A DNA stretch of 64,000 bases from an uncultured Microbacterium sp. (GCF_945952435.1 NZ_CAMFHZ010000010.1:1-64000); one strand, 5' to 3'; positions 41,451 to 50,968 are shown, counted from the first letter of the stretch. A program made the numbers and translations. Notes: generated by a model not told the origin, from the letters alone.

Positions 41451-42307
41451 TTGCGCACCCACGACTCGAGCCCCTCTCCGATCAGGTTCAGACCGAGCCC
41501 GAAGAGCACGATCGCGAGGCCGGGCACCGTCGACAGCCACCACTGCGCCCGGATGTACGTCTGCCCGTCCGCGATCATCGCGCCCCATTCCGGCGCCGGG
41601 GGCTGGATGCCGAGGCCGAGGAACGACAGCGCGGCCAGCCCGAGGGTCGCCGCCACGACGTCGGAGGGAAGGTAGACCAGGCTCTGACTGATCGAGTTCG
41701 GCAGCGCGTGCCGCCACAGCACGCGGGCGGAGGAGAAGCCGGACACACGCGCGGCGGCGATGTAGTCCTGCTCCCGCACGCGCAGCATCTCCGTGCGCAT
41801 GAGCCGCGCGTAGGCGACCCAGGACACCACGGTCATCGACACGAGGATGGAGACCGGCCCCGCGCCGAGGACGAAGACGAGGGCGATCACCAGGATATAG
41901 CTCGGGAAGGCCTGCACGAGGTCCGAGAACCGCATGACGACGGCGTCCAGCCAGCCGCCGTAGTACCCGGCGAGCGCGCCGAGGATCGTGCCGACGATGG
42001 CGGGCAGCACGGCTCCGAGGAATCCGATCGTCAGATCGATCCGGGAGGCCCAGATCAATCGGGAGAGCACATCGCGGCCGAGGGAGTCGGTGCCGAGAGG
42101 ATGCGCCCAGGACGGCGGCTGCAGGGACGCCAGCACGTCCTGGGCGAGCGGATCGGCGGGCGCGACGAGAGGGGCGAACACCGCGCACACGACGAACAGC
42201 GCGACGATCCCGGTGCCGACCCAGACCATCCGGGGGAGCCGGCGCCCCCGCTCCTTCCGCACCCGGGCGATGGCGAGCGGCACGGTGGCCGTGGCATGGG
42301 CGGTCAT
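41447..42307 (-). CDS. ABC transporter permease, DppC/OppC-like
   Basis: 286 residues, about six helices. The N-terminal OppC motif LAQDVLASLQPPSWAHPLGT is followed by TDSLGRDVLSRL and the EAA loop (YIAAARVSGFSSARVLWRHALPN). It overlaps both neighbouring genes by four bases. Confidence 0.9.
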   Translation of the reverse strand: MTAHATATVPLAIARVRKERGRRLPRMVWVGTGIVALFVVCAVFAPLVAPADPLAQDVLASLQPPSWAHPLGTDSLGRDVLSRLIWASRIDLTIGFLGAVLPAIVGTILGALAGYYGGWLDAVVMRFSDLVQAFPSYILVIALVFVLGAGPVSILVSMTVVSWVAYARLMRTEMLRVREQDYIAAARVSGFSSARVLWRHALPNSISQSLVYLPSDVVAATLGLAALSFLGLGIQPPAPEWGAMIADGQTYIRAQWWLSTVPGLAIVLFGLGLNLIGEGLESWVRK

Positions 42308-43251
42308 GAGTCGACCTTCACTCTCGGATCGAGGATCGCTTCCGCGACGTCGGCGATCAGGTACACGAGCATCACGGCGACCGCGAAGAGGATCGTGTAC
42401 CCCTGGATGAGGGGGATGTCGCGCTGCTGGGAGGCGAGCACGATGCCCTCGCCGATGCCCGGCAGCGCGAAGGTCGTCTCGATCACCACGGCGCCGAACA
42501 GCATGTAGCCGATGTTCAGGGCGAGGACCGCGACGGTGGGGGGCGCCGCGTTGCGCAGCACGAAGCGGGTCATGACCCGCAGCGGACGGACGCCGAGGGT
42601 GCGGGCCGCGGTGATGTACTCCGAGGAGCGCACCTCCAGCAGGCTGGCGCGGAAGCTGCGCACCTGCAGGGGCGCCATCGACACCGCGAGCGTGATCGCC
42701 GGCAGGACGATGGAGCGCAGGTGCTCGATCGGCGTGTAGCCGAATCCGCCGACGGGGAACCAACCGGTGGGCAGAGCGACGAGCAGGATGAGGATGATCC
42801 CGGTCCAGAACGAGGGCATCGCGAACAGCACCAGCCCCGCGCCGCGGGCGAGGTGGTCGAACACGCCGTCGGGTGTGCGCGCGGCGAGGGTCGCGACGGT
42901 CACCGAGATCATCACCGAGAACAGGGCCCCGAAGCCCAGCAGCCACAGCGTGACGGGGAGGCGCTGGGCGATGATGTCCGCCACCGGCTGCTGTGACTTG
43001 AACGAGAATCCGAAGTCCCCGCGGACGACGTTGCCCAGGTAGTGCAGGAACTGCACGACGGCGGGCTGGTCGAGGCCGAGCTGCGCGCGGGCCGCGTCGA
43101 GCTCCGCGGTCGAGGCGCGGAGGCCGACCACGAGGCGGGCGGGATCCCCCGGCGTGATCTTCAGGATGAGGAAGACCAGCAGGACGACGATCACGATCAG
43201 CGGGATCGCGAAGGCGAACCGCCGCAGGACGAAGGTGTAGCGTCCTCCCAT
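42304..43251 (-). CDS. ABC transporter permease, DppB/OppB-like
   Basis: 315 residues with a first helix near the N terminus, a large external loop (AQLGLDQPAVVQFLHYLGNV) and the EAA loop (YITAARTLGVRPLRVMTRFVLRN). Forms the membrane channel together with the DppC-like protein. Three bases after the binding-protein stop. Confidence 0.9.
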   Translation of the reverse strand: MGGRYTFVLRRFAFAIPLIVIVVLLVFLILKITPGDPARLVVGLRASTAELDAARAQLGLDQPAVVQFLHYLGNVVRGDFGFSFKSQQPVADIIAQRLPVTLWLLGFGALFSVMISVTVATLAARTPDGVFDHLARGAGLVLFAMPSFWTGIILILLVALPTGWFPVGGFGYTPIEHLRSIVLPAITLAVSMAPLQVRSFRASLLEVRSSEYITAARTLGVRPLRVMTRFVLRNAAPPTVAVLALNIGYMLFGAVVIETTFALPGIGEGIVLASQQRDIPLIQGYTILFAVAVMLVYLIADVAEAILDPRVKVDS

Positions 43252-43254
43252 CGG

Positions 43255-44760
43255 TCAGCCCTTGCCCAGCGTGATCGCGGACCAGGCGTACATGCCCCAC
43301 GGCGCGGGGGCGAACCCTCGGACGCGCGGGCCGACGGCGTCCAGCACCTGGAACTGCGCGATCGGGGCCGCGAGGACCTGGGAGGCGGCGTCGTCCTGCA
43401 CCTGGCGGACCACGTCCTGGCGCGCGGCGGGGTCCTGCGCCGCCGTGTACGCGCCGAACTGAGCGACGATCCTGTCCGTGTCCGCGCCGCTGAACAACCA
43501 GGAGGTCCCGCTGATCCAGGCGAGCGGATCGCTCACGTCCGGAGAGACCGGCCCGTAGGACCACAGCACGAGATCGGACTTCAGCCCGTACGCCCGGTCG
43601 AGGAAGGTCCCCGTCTCGAGCGGCGCGAGGGTGAGGTCGATCCCCAGGGCGGCGAGGTTCTGCTTCAGGATCTGCGCGACGTTCTTGTCCGTCTGGTTGG
43701 ACGCGTCGTAGACCACCTCCAGGCCGGCGGGCGTCGCGGCCGCCTGCGCGAGCTCGGCCTTGGCGGCGGCGAGGTCGAAGGACGGCTCCGGGACGTCGGG
43801 GGCGGCGCCGTTGGCGAGCCCCGAGGGGATGATGCCCGCGGCGGCCTCGCCGTATCCCTTGAACGCACCCTTGATGATCATGGGGGTGTCGATCGCGTGG
43901 GCGATGGCGCGGCGCAGGTGCACGTCGTCGAGGGGCGCGCGCGTGGTGTTGAAGCTGAGGTGCTCGATCTGGCTCGACGGCAGGGCCTTGATCGCGGAGC
44001 CGTAGGCGGCGGCGTCCTGCGGGGTGACGTACTCCGAGATGTCGGCCTGACCGGACTCCAGCAGCGCGGCGCCCTGGTTCGCGTCCGTCACGGTCGTGAT
44101 CACCACCCGTCGGACGCCGACTTTGCCGTAGTAGTGCGGGTTGGCGACGAGCACGGTCTGTCCGCCCGTGCTCCACGACTCGATCGCGAACGCTCCGGCG
44201 CCGACCGGCTTCTGCCAGAAGGTCGACTCGTTCACGCCCCCGAAGTCCTTCGGGAAGATGGCGGACGAGCTCCAGGTCATCAGCACGGGGAGCGTCGTAT
44301 CGGGCGTCGACATGTGGAAGACCACGGAGTGCGGATCGTCGGAGGTCACCGCGGCGATGTTCTTGTAGAGCGATCCGTAGTTCTTCCCCTTGGCCCAGAC
44401 GGTCGCCGAGAAGATCACGTCCTGCGGCGTCAGGGGCTTGCCGTCGCTGAAGGCCACACCGTCGCGCAGCGTGAAGGTCCAGGTGCGGGCCTCGGCGTCG
44501 TAGTTCCAGGCGGTCGCGATGCCGGGCGTGATGGAGTGACCGTCCGAACCGAACGTGAGCAGCGGCTCCTCCACGTTGCTGAGTGTCTGGTAGGTCGCGT
44601 AGGCGGCCGCCTTGTCCGGATCCCACCCGTCGAACGACTCGGCGCGGATCACGTGGAGGGTCTGACTCTCGTCTGCATCCCCGGCCGTGCAGCCGGTCAG
44701 GGCCGCGAGCAGAAGAAGGCCGGAGACCAGGGCGGAGAGGGTGGTCGTGCGTCGTCGCAT
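43255..44760 (-). CDS. ABC transporter substrate-binding lipoprotein, family 5
   Basis: 501 residues. Lipobox LAALTGC follows a hydrophobic signal. The family 5 (peptide/nickel/agrocinopine) fold has LTFGSDGHSITPGIATAWNY, WTFTLRDGVAFSDGKPLTPQDVIFS and a C-terminal lobe. ATG 44760 has GAGG five bases upstream. The ligand may be a peptide or a guanidino/opine-like compound. The link to aguA through a shared operator makes an arginine- or agmatine-containing ligand plausible. Confidence 0.87.
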   Translation of the reverse strand: MRRRTTTLSALVSGLLLLAALTGCTAGDADESQTLHVIRAESFDGWDPDKAAAYATYQTLSNVEEPLLTFGSDGHSITPGIATAWNYDAEARTWTFTLRDGVAFSDGKPLTPQDVIFSATVWAKGKNYGSLYKNIAAVTSDDPHSVVFHMSTPDTTLPVLMTWSSSAIFPKDFGGVNESTFWQKPVGAGAFAIESWSTGGQTVLVANPHYYGKVGVRRVVITTVTDANQGAALLESGQADISEYVTPQDAAAYGSAIKALPSSQIEHLSFNTTRAPLDDVHLRRAIAHAIDTPMIIKGAFKGYGEAAAGIIPSGLANGAAPDVPEPSFDLAAAKAELAQAAATPAGLEVVYDASNQTDKNVAQILKQNLAALGIDLTLAPLETGTFLDRAYGLKSDLVLWSYGPVSPDVSDPLAWISGTSWLFSGADTDRIVAQFGAYTAAQDPAARQDVVRQVQDDAASQVLAAPIAQFQVLDAVGPRVRGFAPAPWGMYAWSAITLGKG

Positions 44761-44779
44761 GAGGACCTCGATCAAAGAA

Positions 44780-44794
44780 TTGGATGTTATCCAA
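44780..44794. promoter_or_regulatory. TetR operator candidate O2 before the ABC transporter operon
   Basis: TTGGATG T TATCCAA, a 15-bp palindrome with the same TTGGATNNNATCCAA pattern as O1, 20 bases before the binding-protein ATG and within an AT-rich promoter patch. Confidence 0.7.
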
Positions 44795-44982
44795 CTATCG
44801 TGCGAGCGAAAGCCTTCGGTGTCAACCCCGCGTTCGCCCGGGACGCCGGCGCAGGGTGACGTCGCGGCACCGCGCGGCCGTCCGCGGGCGCACGTCGGCC
44901 CGGGGGCGGAGTCGTCGCGCGGGCACGGCCCTCACCCGATCCGCCGACGGAGGGCGAGGGGACGGGACCGACTCGTCGGGGG

Positions 44983-46086
44983 TCAGCGCGCGTCCGGCTC
45001 CTGCTGCGTCGCGCAGTGGATGCCGCCGCCGCCCGCCGCGATCGGATCGATGTCCAGCTGCACGATCTCGCGGTCGGGGAACAGCTCCGCCAGCGTGTCC
45101 TTCGCGAACGCGTCGGCCTCGGCGTCCCCGAACTGCGGCGCGATCACCGCCCCGTTGCAGACGTAGAAATTCACGTACCCGGCCGCGAACTCGTCGTTCG
45201 CGTACTCGGGTCGCACCGAGGAGGGGCCGGGCAGCACGTGCACGTCGAGCCGACGGCCCTTCGCATCGACCGCGCTCCCCAGGATCTCGAGATGGCGTCG
45301 GGTCACGGCGTAGTCGTAGCTCTCCGGATCGTCCTCGCGGCCCGCGACCACGACACCCGGACGGGCGAAGCGCGCGTAGAAGTCCGTGTGCCCGTCCGTG
45401 ATGTCCTTCCCGGCGATGCCCGGGAGCCAGATCACATGGGTGATGCCCAGAAGGCGCTCGAGCTCGTCCTCGACCTCTTGTTTGGACCAGCCGGGATTGC
45501 GGTTCTCGTTGAGCACGCAGCTCTCGGTGATGATCGCGGTGCCCTCGCCGTCGACCTCGAGCGCACCGCCTTCGAGCACGAGCTCCGTGCGGATGCGGGG
45601 CACGTCCGCGCGCTCGCACACCGTGCGCGCGACCTGCGCGTCGCGGTCGTGCTCCTGCTTGCCGCCCCATCCGTTGAAGTTGAAGTCCACCCCGGCGAGC
45701 CCGTCGGTCGTGCGGACGAATGTCGGACCGGTGTCGCGGATCCACAGATCGTCGGCGTCGAACTCGACGAGGTGGACGCCCTCGAGGTCGGTCTCTCCGG
45801 CGGAGCCCTTCGCCACGAGCGCCGACACGGGTTCGTAGCGGGCGATCGTGCGCGCGATGTCCTGGAGGGCCGTGCGCGCGGCGGGCGCGAGCTCCTCGCC
45901 CCAGACCTCCTCGTCGACCTGCAGGCTCATCCACGTCGCGCGGTGCCGGGCGCCCTCCTCGGGCATGACCCCGCCGGCGGCGGGCGACGCCGAGCCCTTC
46001 TCCGGGGTCGGCGCGCAGCCGGCCATCGCGACGAGAGCTCCCGCCCCGGAGGCGAGAAGGAACGTGCGGCGCGTGAGGACGTTCAT
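44983..46086 (-). CDS. Agmatine/peptidyl-arginine deiminase family lipoprotein
   Basis: 367 residues. The N terminus joins a twin-Arg motif (TRRTFLLASGAG) and lipobox (MAGC), so it is probably exported folded by Tat and tethered to the outer face of the membrane. The deiminase core keeps DADDLWIRDTGPTF, NFNGWGGKQEHDRD, LEGGALEVDGEGT, TDGHTDFYARF and C358 in GGGGIHCATQQEP. It is followed by its own TetR gene's neighbourhood and an NCS1 permease. Being outside the cell, it may act on peptidyl-arginine or on agmatine before uptake. Confidence 0.87.
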   Translation of the reverse strand: MNVLTRRTFLLASGAGALVAMAGCAPTPEKGSASPAAGGVMPEEGARHRATWMSLQVDEEVWGEELAPAARTALQDIARTIARYEPVSALVAKGSAGETDLEGVHLVEFDADDLWIRDTGPTFVRTTDGLAGVDFNFNGWGGKQEHDRDAQVARTVCERADVPRIRTELVLEGGALEVDGEGTAIITESCVLNENRNPGWSKQEVEDELERLLGITHVIWLPGIAGKDITDGHTDFYARFARPGVVVAGREDDPESYDYAVTRRHLEILGSAVDAKGRRLDVHVLPGPSSVRPEYANDEFAAGYVNFYVCNGAVIAPQFGDAEADAFAKDTLAELFPDREIVQLDIDPIAAGGGGIHCATQQEPDAR

Positions 46087-46093
46087 GGGGGGC

Positions 46094-46687
46094 TCACTCT
46101 CGGGGAAGGGTCTCGCCGGGGACTCGGCTCGTGCGCGCGGTGTGCAGGATCGCGTCGGCGCCCGCACGGACGAGCCGCTGGGCGTCCGCGGTGCCGAGCT
46201 GGCCGGAGAGCCAGCGGCTGGACAACCCCTCGACGAGCGCCGTCAGCAGCGTCGCGACCTCGGGGATCTGCTCCTCGGCAACGCCCGCCTGCGCGAGCGG
46301 GCCGTGCAGACGCAGCTCCCATTCGGCCGTGCTGCGCGACAGGCCGTTCTGCAGGTCGGTCTCGAACACCGCGATCGCGCGGATCTCGTTCCACACGACG
46401 GAGTCGTCGCGGACGTCGCCCTCATCGTCGAACTCGGCGACGAGCAGGTCCACGACGGCGCTCGAGCCGTCGTCGGGGTCGGGATTGCGCTCCTGGACGG
46501 CGAGGTTGACGGCGTCGATCGTCGCATTGAGCAGCCCCGATCGATCCTCGAAGTGGTAGTACACCAGCCCGAGCGAGACGCCCGCGCGCTTGGCCACCCG
46601 CTGCACGCGCAGGCCGCGCACGCCGGTGCGGGCGATCTCCTGCCGGCTCGCCCGCAGGATCCGCTCGCGCGCGTCCGATTCCGCCAT
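46094..46687 (-). CDS. TetR-family regulator
   Basis: 197 residues. The helix-turn-helix (about 24-46) reads LRVQRVAKRAGVSLGLVYYHF. ATG 46687 has GGAGG five bases before it. It sits between the NCS1 permease and the lipoprotein deiminase, 14 and 7 bases away, so all three form one operon. The palindrome at 48242 is its likely operator. Confidence 0.85.
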   Translation of the reverse strand: MAESDARERILRASRQEIARTGVRGLRVQRVAKRAGVSLGLVYYHFEDRSGLLNATIDAVNLAVQERNPDPDDGSSAVVDLLVAEFDDEGDVRDDSVVWNEIRAIAVFETDLQNGLSRSTAEWELRLHGPLAQAGVAEEQIPEVATLLTALVEGLSSRWLSGQLGTADAQRLVRAGADAILHTARTSRVPGETLPRE

Positions 46688-46701
46688 TCCCGCCTCCGTG
46701 G

Positions 46702-48198
46702 TCACTCCGTCAGGATGCGTTCCGCCTGAGTCGGGACGCCCTCGTTCACCCCAGTCTCCGGCCAGATCCAGAGCGCGAGCAAATAGAGTCCTCCGCCGAC
46801 GAGCATCGACAGCGGGAGACTCACGTCGAGCCCTCCCGCGATCTGCGCGAACGGTGCGGTGTAGAGCTCGTTCTGCACGGTCAGCAGCCCCACCAGCGCT
46901 CCGGCGAGCAGGGCGATGACCGCGCGCAGGTTCCAGCCGTGGAAGAACCAGTAGCGTCCGCCTCCGCGGCCGAGTCCGTAGCGCTGCAGGGCGACGGGGT
47001 CGTATCGCCCGCGGCGTGCGACGAGGTAGCCGATGCCGTTGATGATGACCCAGGGTCCCGCGACGGCGTTGAGCACGACGGTCATCGCCGTGATCGACGA
47101 GATCGCGTCCGTCGCCACGACGCCGAGGTACATCACCGCGATGGCGATCGCCGAGGTGATGAGGGTCGTCTGTGTGCGGCTCAGCCGGGGCACGATCGAT
47201 TCGAGGTCGAGCCCGCTGGCGTAGATGTTGATGACGCCCTGGCCGAACCCGCCCATGATCGCGAGGATCAGCAGCGGGACGAGGTACCAGCCAGGGGAGG
47301 TTTTCACGAGGTCTCCGACGTAGGACGGCGAAAGCGTCGTGAACGTGCTCGCCGTGAAGGCGCCGAATGCGGCGGTCGCGAAGAGCCCCAGGAAGATCCC
47401 GGCGCAGGCCGCGACGGCGACCTGGCGGTCTGAGAAGCGACGCGGGTTGATCCGCCGCGCGTAGTCGCCGATCGACGGCGCGTACGAGAGCGGGCCGCCG
47501 ATCGAGATCGTGACGGCGAACAGCCAGGTGGGCCAGAAGTCTCCCAGCAGGTAGTGCCCGGTGCTGCGATCGCCGTCGAATCCGGGGGCGTACGCGAACA
47601 GGCCGATGAGCAGGACGAGTCCCGCGATGGGGATGATGAACTTCTGCAGCGCGACGATCGTGCCGTGCCCGTAGAGCGCGATGAGGACGACCTCGACCGC
47701 GATGATCGCGTATCCGACGATGAACGCGGTGCTGTCCTCCGGCGTTCCGAACAGGCGGTGCGCGCCCGCGACGAGGGCCTCGCCCGAGGTCCACACCGCG
47801 ATGGCCGCGTAGGCGATCGCGAACAGAAGCGTCAGGAAGGATCCGAGCAGCCGCCCCCGCATGCCGAAGTGGGCGCCGCTGGAGACCGGGTTGTTCGTCC
47901 CGGTCCTGCTCCCGAGCAGGGTCATCGGGATCATCAGGACGAGTCCGATCGCGAGCCCGACCGCGCTGGAGGCCATCGCCTGCCAGAAGTTCAGCCCGAA
48001 GGTGATCGGGAGCCAGCCGAAGATCACGACCGAGAGTGCGAGGTTGCCCCCGACGAATACGCGGAACATGTTGCCCGGCGAGGAGCGGCGCTCCGCGGTG
48101 GGGACGTAGTCGACCCCGGCCTTCTCGATCCGCCCGAATTGATCGATCGTCTCGGTGGCGGATGCGATGTCGACGCTCGGCGGCGCTGCCTTGCTCAT
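46702..48198 (-). CDS. NCS1-family permease
   Basis: 498 residues, 12 predicted helices. Nucleobase-cation-symport-1 signatures include GNMFRVFVGGNLALSVVIFG near the N terminus and LSYAPSIGDYARRINPRRF. The family carries purines, cytosine, hydantoins, allantoin and related nitrogen compounds. First gene of permease-tetR-deiminase and divergent from an amidase, which suggests uptake of an amide or ureido compound. GGGAG lies before ATG. Confidence 0.85.
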   Translation of the reverse strand: MSKAAPPSVDIASATETIDQFGRIEKAGVDYVPTAERRSSPGNMFRVFVGGNLALSVVIFGWLPITFGLNFWQAMASSAVGLAIGLVLMIPMTLLGSRTGTNNPVSSGAHFGMRGRLLGSFLTLLFAIAYAAIAVWTSGEALVAGAHRLFGTPEDSTAFIVGYAIIAVEVVLIALYGHGTIVALQKFIIPIAGLVLLIGLFAYAPGFDGDRSTGHYLLGDFWPTWLFAVTISIGGPLSYAPSIGDYARRINPRRFSDRQVAVAACAGIFLGLFATAAFGAFTASTFTTLSPSYVGDLVKTSPGWYLVPLLILAIMGGFGQGVINIYASGLDLESIVPRLSRTQTTLITSAIAIAVMYLGVVATDAISSITAMTVVLNAVAGPWVIINGIGYLVARRGRYDPVALQRYGLGRGGGRYWFFHGWNLRAVIALLAGALVGLLTVQNELYTAPFAQIAGGLDVSLPLSMLVGGGLYLLALWIWPETGVNEGVPTQAERILTE

Positions 48199-48227
48199 AT
48201 GAGGGTGCTCCCTGACTCGGTTCGTGT

Positions 48228-48259
48228 GGCTATGCTAGCCATGACTGAAAATTCAGTCA
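48228..48259. promoter_or_regulatory. Adjacent palindromes between the NCS1 permease and amidase genes
   Basis: TGACTGAA AA TTCAGTCA (48242-48259) is a perfect 18-bp palindrome. Directly to its left lies GGCTA TGC TAGCC (48228-48240). They occupy the 86-bp gap between divergent genes, so one TetR protein could control both directions. Confidence 0.7.
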
Positions 48260-48284
48260 ATAGCTTTCGAGACGAGGAGACGCC

Positions 48285-49946
48285 GTGGTCATCCCTCCCC
48301 CCACCGCCACGATCGCCGAACTGCGCGCGCTGCTGCAGGCCGGATCCCTTTCCGCCGGAGAGCTGCTCGATCAGCACCTCGCGCGGATCGACGCCCGGCC
48401 CGAGCTCAACGCCGTCGTCGTCCGCAACCCCGAGGCCCGGGACGAGGCCGCCGAGTCCGACCGTCGGCTCCGCGCCGGGACCGCACGCCCCCTCGAAGGC
48501 ATTCCGTTCACGGTCAAGGACTCGTACATGGTGCGCGGGTTGACGGTCGCCTCCGGATCCCCCGCCTTCCGCGACCTGGTCGCCCAGTGGGACGCCTTCA
48601 CGGTCGCCGTCCTGCGGGAGGCCGGTGCGGTGCTGATCGGCAAGACCAACATGCCCCCGATGGCCGACGGCGGCATGCAGCGCGGCGTGTACGGCCGCGC
48701 GGAGAGCCCCTTCAACCCGGACTACCTCGCCGCGGCCTACGCCTCCGGATCGTCGAACGGATCCGCGGTCGCGGTGGCCGCGTCGCTGAGCCAGTTCGGG
48801 ATGGGCGAGGAGACGGTGTCGTCGGGGCGCAGCCCCGCGTCGAACAACGGCATCGTGGCCTACACGCCCTCGCGCGGGATCCTGTCGCTGCGCGGCAACT
48901 GGCCCTTGTTCCCCACCCGCGACGTCGCCGTGCCGCACACGAAGTCCGTCGCGGACCTCCTCGAACTGCTCGACGTGCTCGTGCAGGACGATCCGATCAC
49001 CCGCGGCGACTTCTGGCGGGAGCAGCAGGCGGTCGCACTGCCCGGAGCGCGGGCCCACCGCCCGGACGACTACCGCGCGGTTGCGGAGCCCGGCGCGCTT
49101 CAGGGCGCCCGGCTCGCCGTTCCCCGCCGCTATCTGGGGAAGTCCGCCGAGGTTCCGATCGCAGTGCATCCGGACGTGCTCGTCCTCTGGGGACGCACGC
49201 GAGCCCTTCTCGAGCAGGCCGGCGCGACCGTGGTCGAGACCGACTTCCCCCTCATCGAGCAGTACGAGGGGACGAGCGAGGCCCATGACCGTCTGCACGA
49301 GTTCGCCGGGCTCCCCGACGACTGGATGACGCACGAGTACACCACCCTCGTCGCGGCCGCGTGGGACGACTTCCTCCGCGCGAACGGCGACCCCGCGATC
49401 CCCCGGCTGGCCGGCATCGACCCCTCCACGATCTTCCCGCTGCCCGAGGGGGCGCTGCCCGACCGCTATCCGGAGGTGGAGGACAATCTCAACCGCTACG
49501 ACGAGATCCTGGAGATCAGCCGTCGCCAGCCGGGAGCGCTCGACCCCGACGGTCCCCCGCTCCGCCCGGAGAGCATCCCCGGTTTCGACGCGGCCCTGCG
49601 CCGACTGGAGACCCTGCGCGAGGAGCTGCTGGAGGCCTGGCTGACGGAGAACGGCTTCGACGCCGTGGTCTTCCCGGCGAACGCCGACGTCGGTCCCGCC
49701 GATGCCGACCGCCATCCGGACGCCGCCGACCTCGCCTGGCGCAACGGCACCTTCTACTCGAACGGCAATCTCGCGATCCGTCACCTCGGCGTCCCGACGG
49801 TGACGACGTCGATGGGCGTCATGGCGTCGACCGGGATGCCGGTCGGGGTGACGTTCGCCGGAGCCGCGTACTCCGACCCGCGGCTGCTGAGCCTGGCGGG
49901 GGACTTCGAGCGGATCCGCGGAGAGCGCCCGCTGCCGCCGGCCTGA
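48285..49946 (+). CDS. Amidase signature family hydrolase
   Basis: 553 residues. The Ser-cisSer-Lys triad can be placed at K78 (PFTVKDSY), S156 (ASGSSNGSAVAV) and S180 (VSSGRSPAS), with spacing as in fatty acid amide hydrolase and relatives. The usual GGS before the nucleophile is VSS here. It releases ammonia from an amide in the cytoplasm. GTG 48285 has GAGGAGA four bases before. Divergent from the NCS1 permease with a shared palindrome, so it probably acts on what the permease imports. Confidence 0.85.
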   Translation: MVIPPPTATIAELRALLQAGSLSAGELLDQHLARIDARPELNAVVVRNPEARDEAAESDRRLRAGTARPLEGIPFTVKDSYMVRGLTVASGSPAFRDLVAQWDAFTVAVLREAGAVLIGKTNMPPMADGGMQRGVYGRAESPFNPDYLAAAYASGSSNGSAVAVAASLSQFGMGEETVSSGRSPASNNGIVAYTPSRGILSLRGNWPLFPTRDVAVPHTKSVADLLELLDVLVQDDPITRGDFWREQQAVALPGARAHRPDDYRAVAEPGALQGARLAVPRRYLGKSAEVPIAVHPDVLVLWGRTRALLEQAGATVVETDFPLIEQYEGTSEAHDRLHEFAGLPDDWMTHEYTTLVAAAWDDFLRANGDPAIPRLAGIDPSTIFPLPEGALPDRYPEVEDNLNRYDEILEISRRQPGALDPDGPPLRPESIPGFDAALRRLETLREELLEAWLTENGFDAVVFPANADVGPADADRHPDAADLAWRNGTFYSNGNLAIRHLGVPTVTTSMGVMASTGMPVGVTFAGAAYSDPRLLSLAGDFERIRGERPLPPA

Positions 49947-50005
49947 ACGGCTGAACGGCTGAACGCCTGATCGCGGACGATCGGCGCGCTCGGTAGATTC
50001 GGAGC

Positions 50006-50968
50006 ATGTCGACCGCCCGCACGCCCGTGACGCGCACGACGACCGTCCTCCGGCTCCTCGGCGTCATCGTCGCCGTCGTCGCGATCGGGGTCGTCGCGTG
50101 GGCGGTCCTCACGGCCGGCGAGGCGATCGCGCACGCGCATCCGGCGTATCCGGTGCTGCTAGGGGTCGCCGTCGCTCTCGCGATCCTGGCGCTCGTCCTG
50201 CTCGCACGGCGTCGGCGCCGGGGTGGCGTCGGACGGACGACGCTGCGGATCGTGCTGCTCGTGCTCGCCGCGGCCGGGATCGCCCTCCTCGCCTGGCTGC
50301 GCCCCTTTCCCGCCGTCGAGCCGGCGCTCGGCGCGATGCGGTCGGACGCCGCCGTGACCGTCAGCGAGTCGCCGACCGAGATCGTCCTGACGCCGGAGGG
50401 CGACGCCCGCGGCCCCGCGGTGTTCTTCCAGCCGGGTGCGCTCGTCGACGCCCGCGCCTATGCCGCCGTGCTGCGGCCCCAGGCCGAGCAGGGCCGGCTC
50501 GTCGTCATCGCCAAGCAGCCGCTCGGCATCGCGTTTCTCGCCACCGGCGCGTTCGACGAGGCGCGGGCGCGCTTCCCCGACGTCGCGGCGTGGGCGCTCG
50601 GCGGCCATTCCCTGGGCGGCACGGTCGCCGCGATCCAGGCGGACGCGGGTCAGCACGACGCGCACTCCCCCGCCGTGGCGCTCTTCTTCTACGCCTCGTA
50701 TCCCGCGAGCGACCTGAGCGCGTCGCTGCGGATTCCCGTCGCCTCGATCTCGGGCAGCCGCGACGGGCTCGCGACGCCGGCCAAGATCGCGGCGTCTCGC
50801 GCGAACCTCCCCGCCGACACCGTGTTCACGGAAATCGACGGCGCCGACCATGCCCAGTTCGGCGCCTACGGCCCGCAGCCCGGCGACCGGCCCGCCACGA
50901 TCGATGCGTCCGAGGCACGAGAGCAGATCACTGAGGCCACCACCCGGTTCCTTGGCGGGCTCGATTGA
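50006..50968 (+). CDS. Membrane-anchored alpha/beta hydrolase
   Basis: 320 residues. Three hydrophobic helices (about 14-38, 47-66, 77-97) are followed by a hydrolase domain with VFFQPGALVDARAYA, nucleophile Ser in GGHSLGG (about 200), acid in SGSRDGLATP and His in GADHAQFG. The family resembles chlorophyllase/lipase-like hydrolases. TAGATT is six bases before ATG (leaderless). Confidence 0.8.
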   Translation: MSTARTPVTRTTTVLRLLGVIVAVVAIGVVAWAVLTAGEAIAHAHPAYPVLLGVAVALAILALVLLARRRRRGGVGRTTLRIVLLVLAAAGIALLAWLRPFPAVEPALGAMRSDAAVTVSESPTEIVLTPEGDARGPAVFFQPGALVDARAYAAVLRPQAEQGRLVVIAKQPLGIAFLATGAFDEARARFPDVAAWALGGHSLGGTVAAIQADAGQHDAHSPAVALFFYASYPASDLSASLRIPVASISGSRDGLATPAKIAASRANLPADTVFTEIDGADHAQFGAYGPQPGDRPATIDASEAREQITEATTRFLGGLD

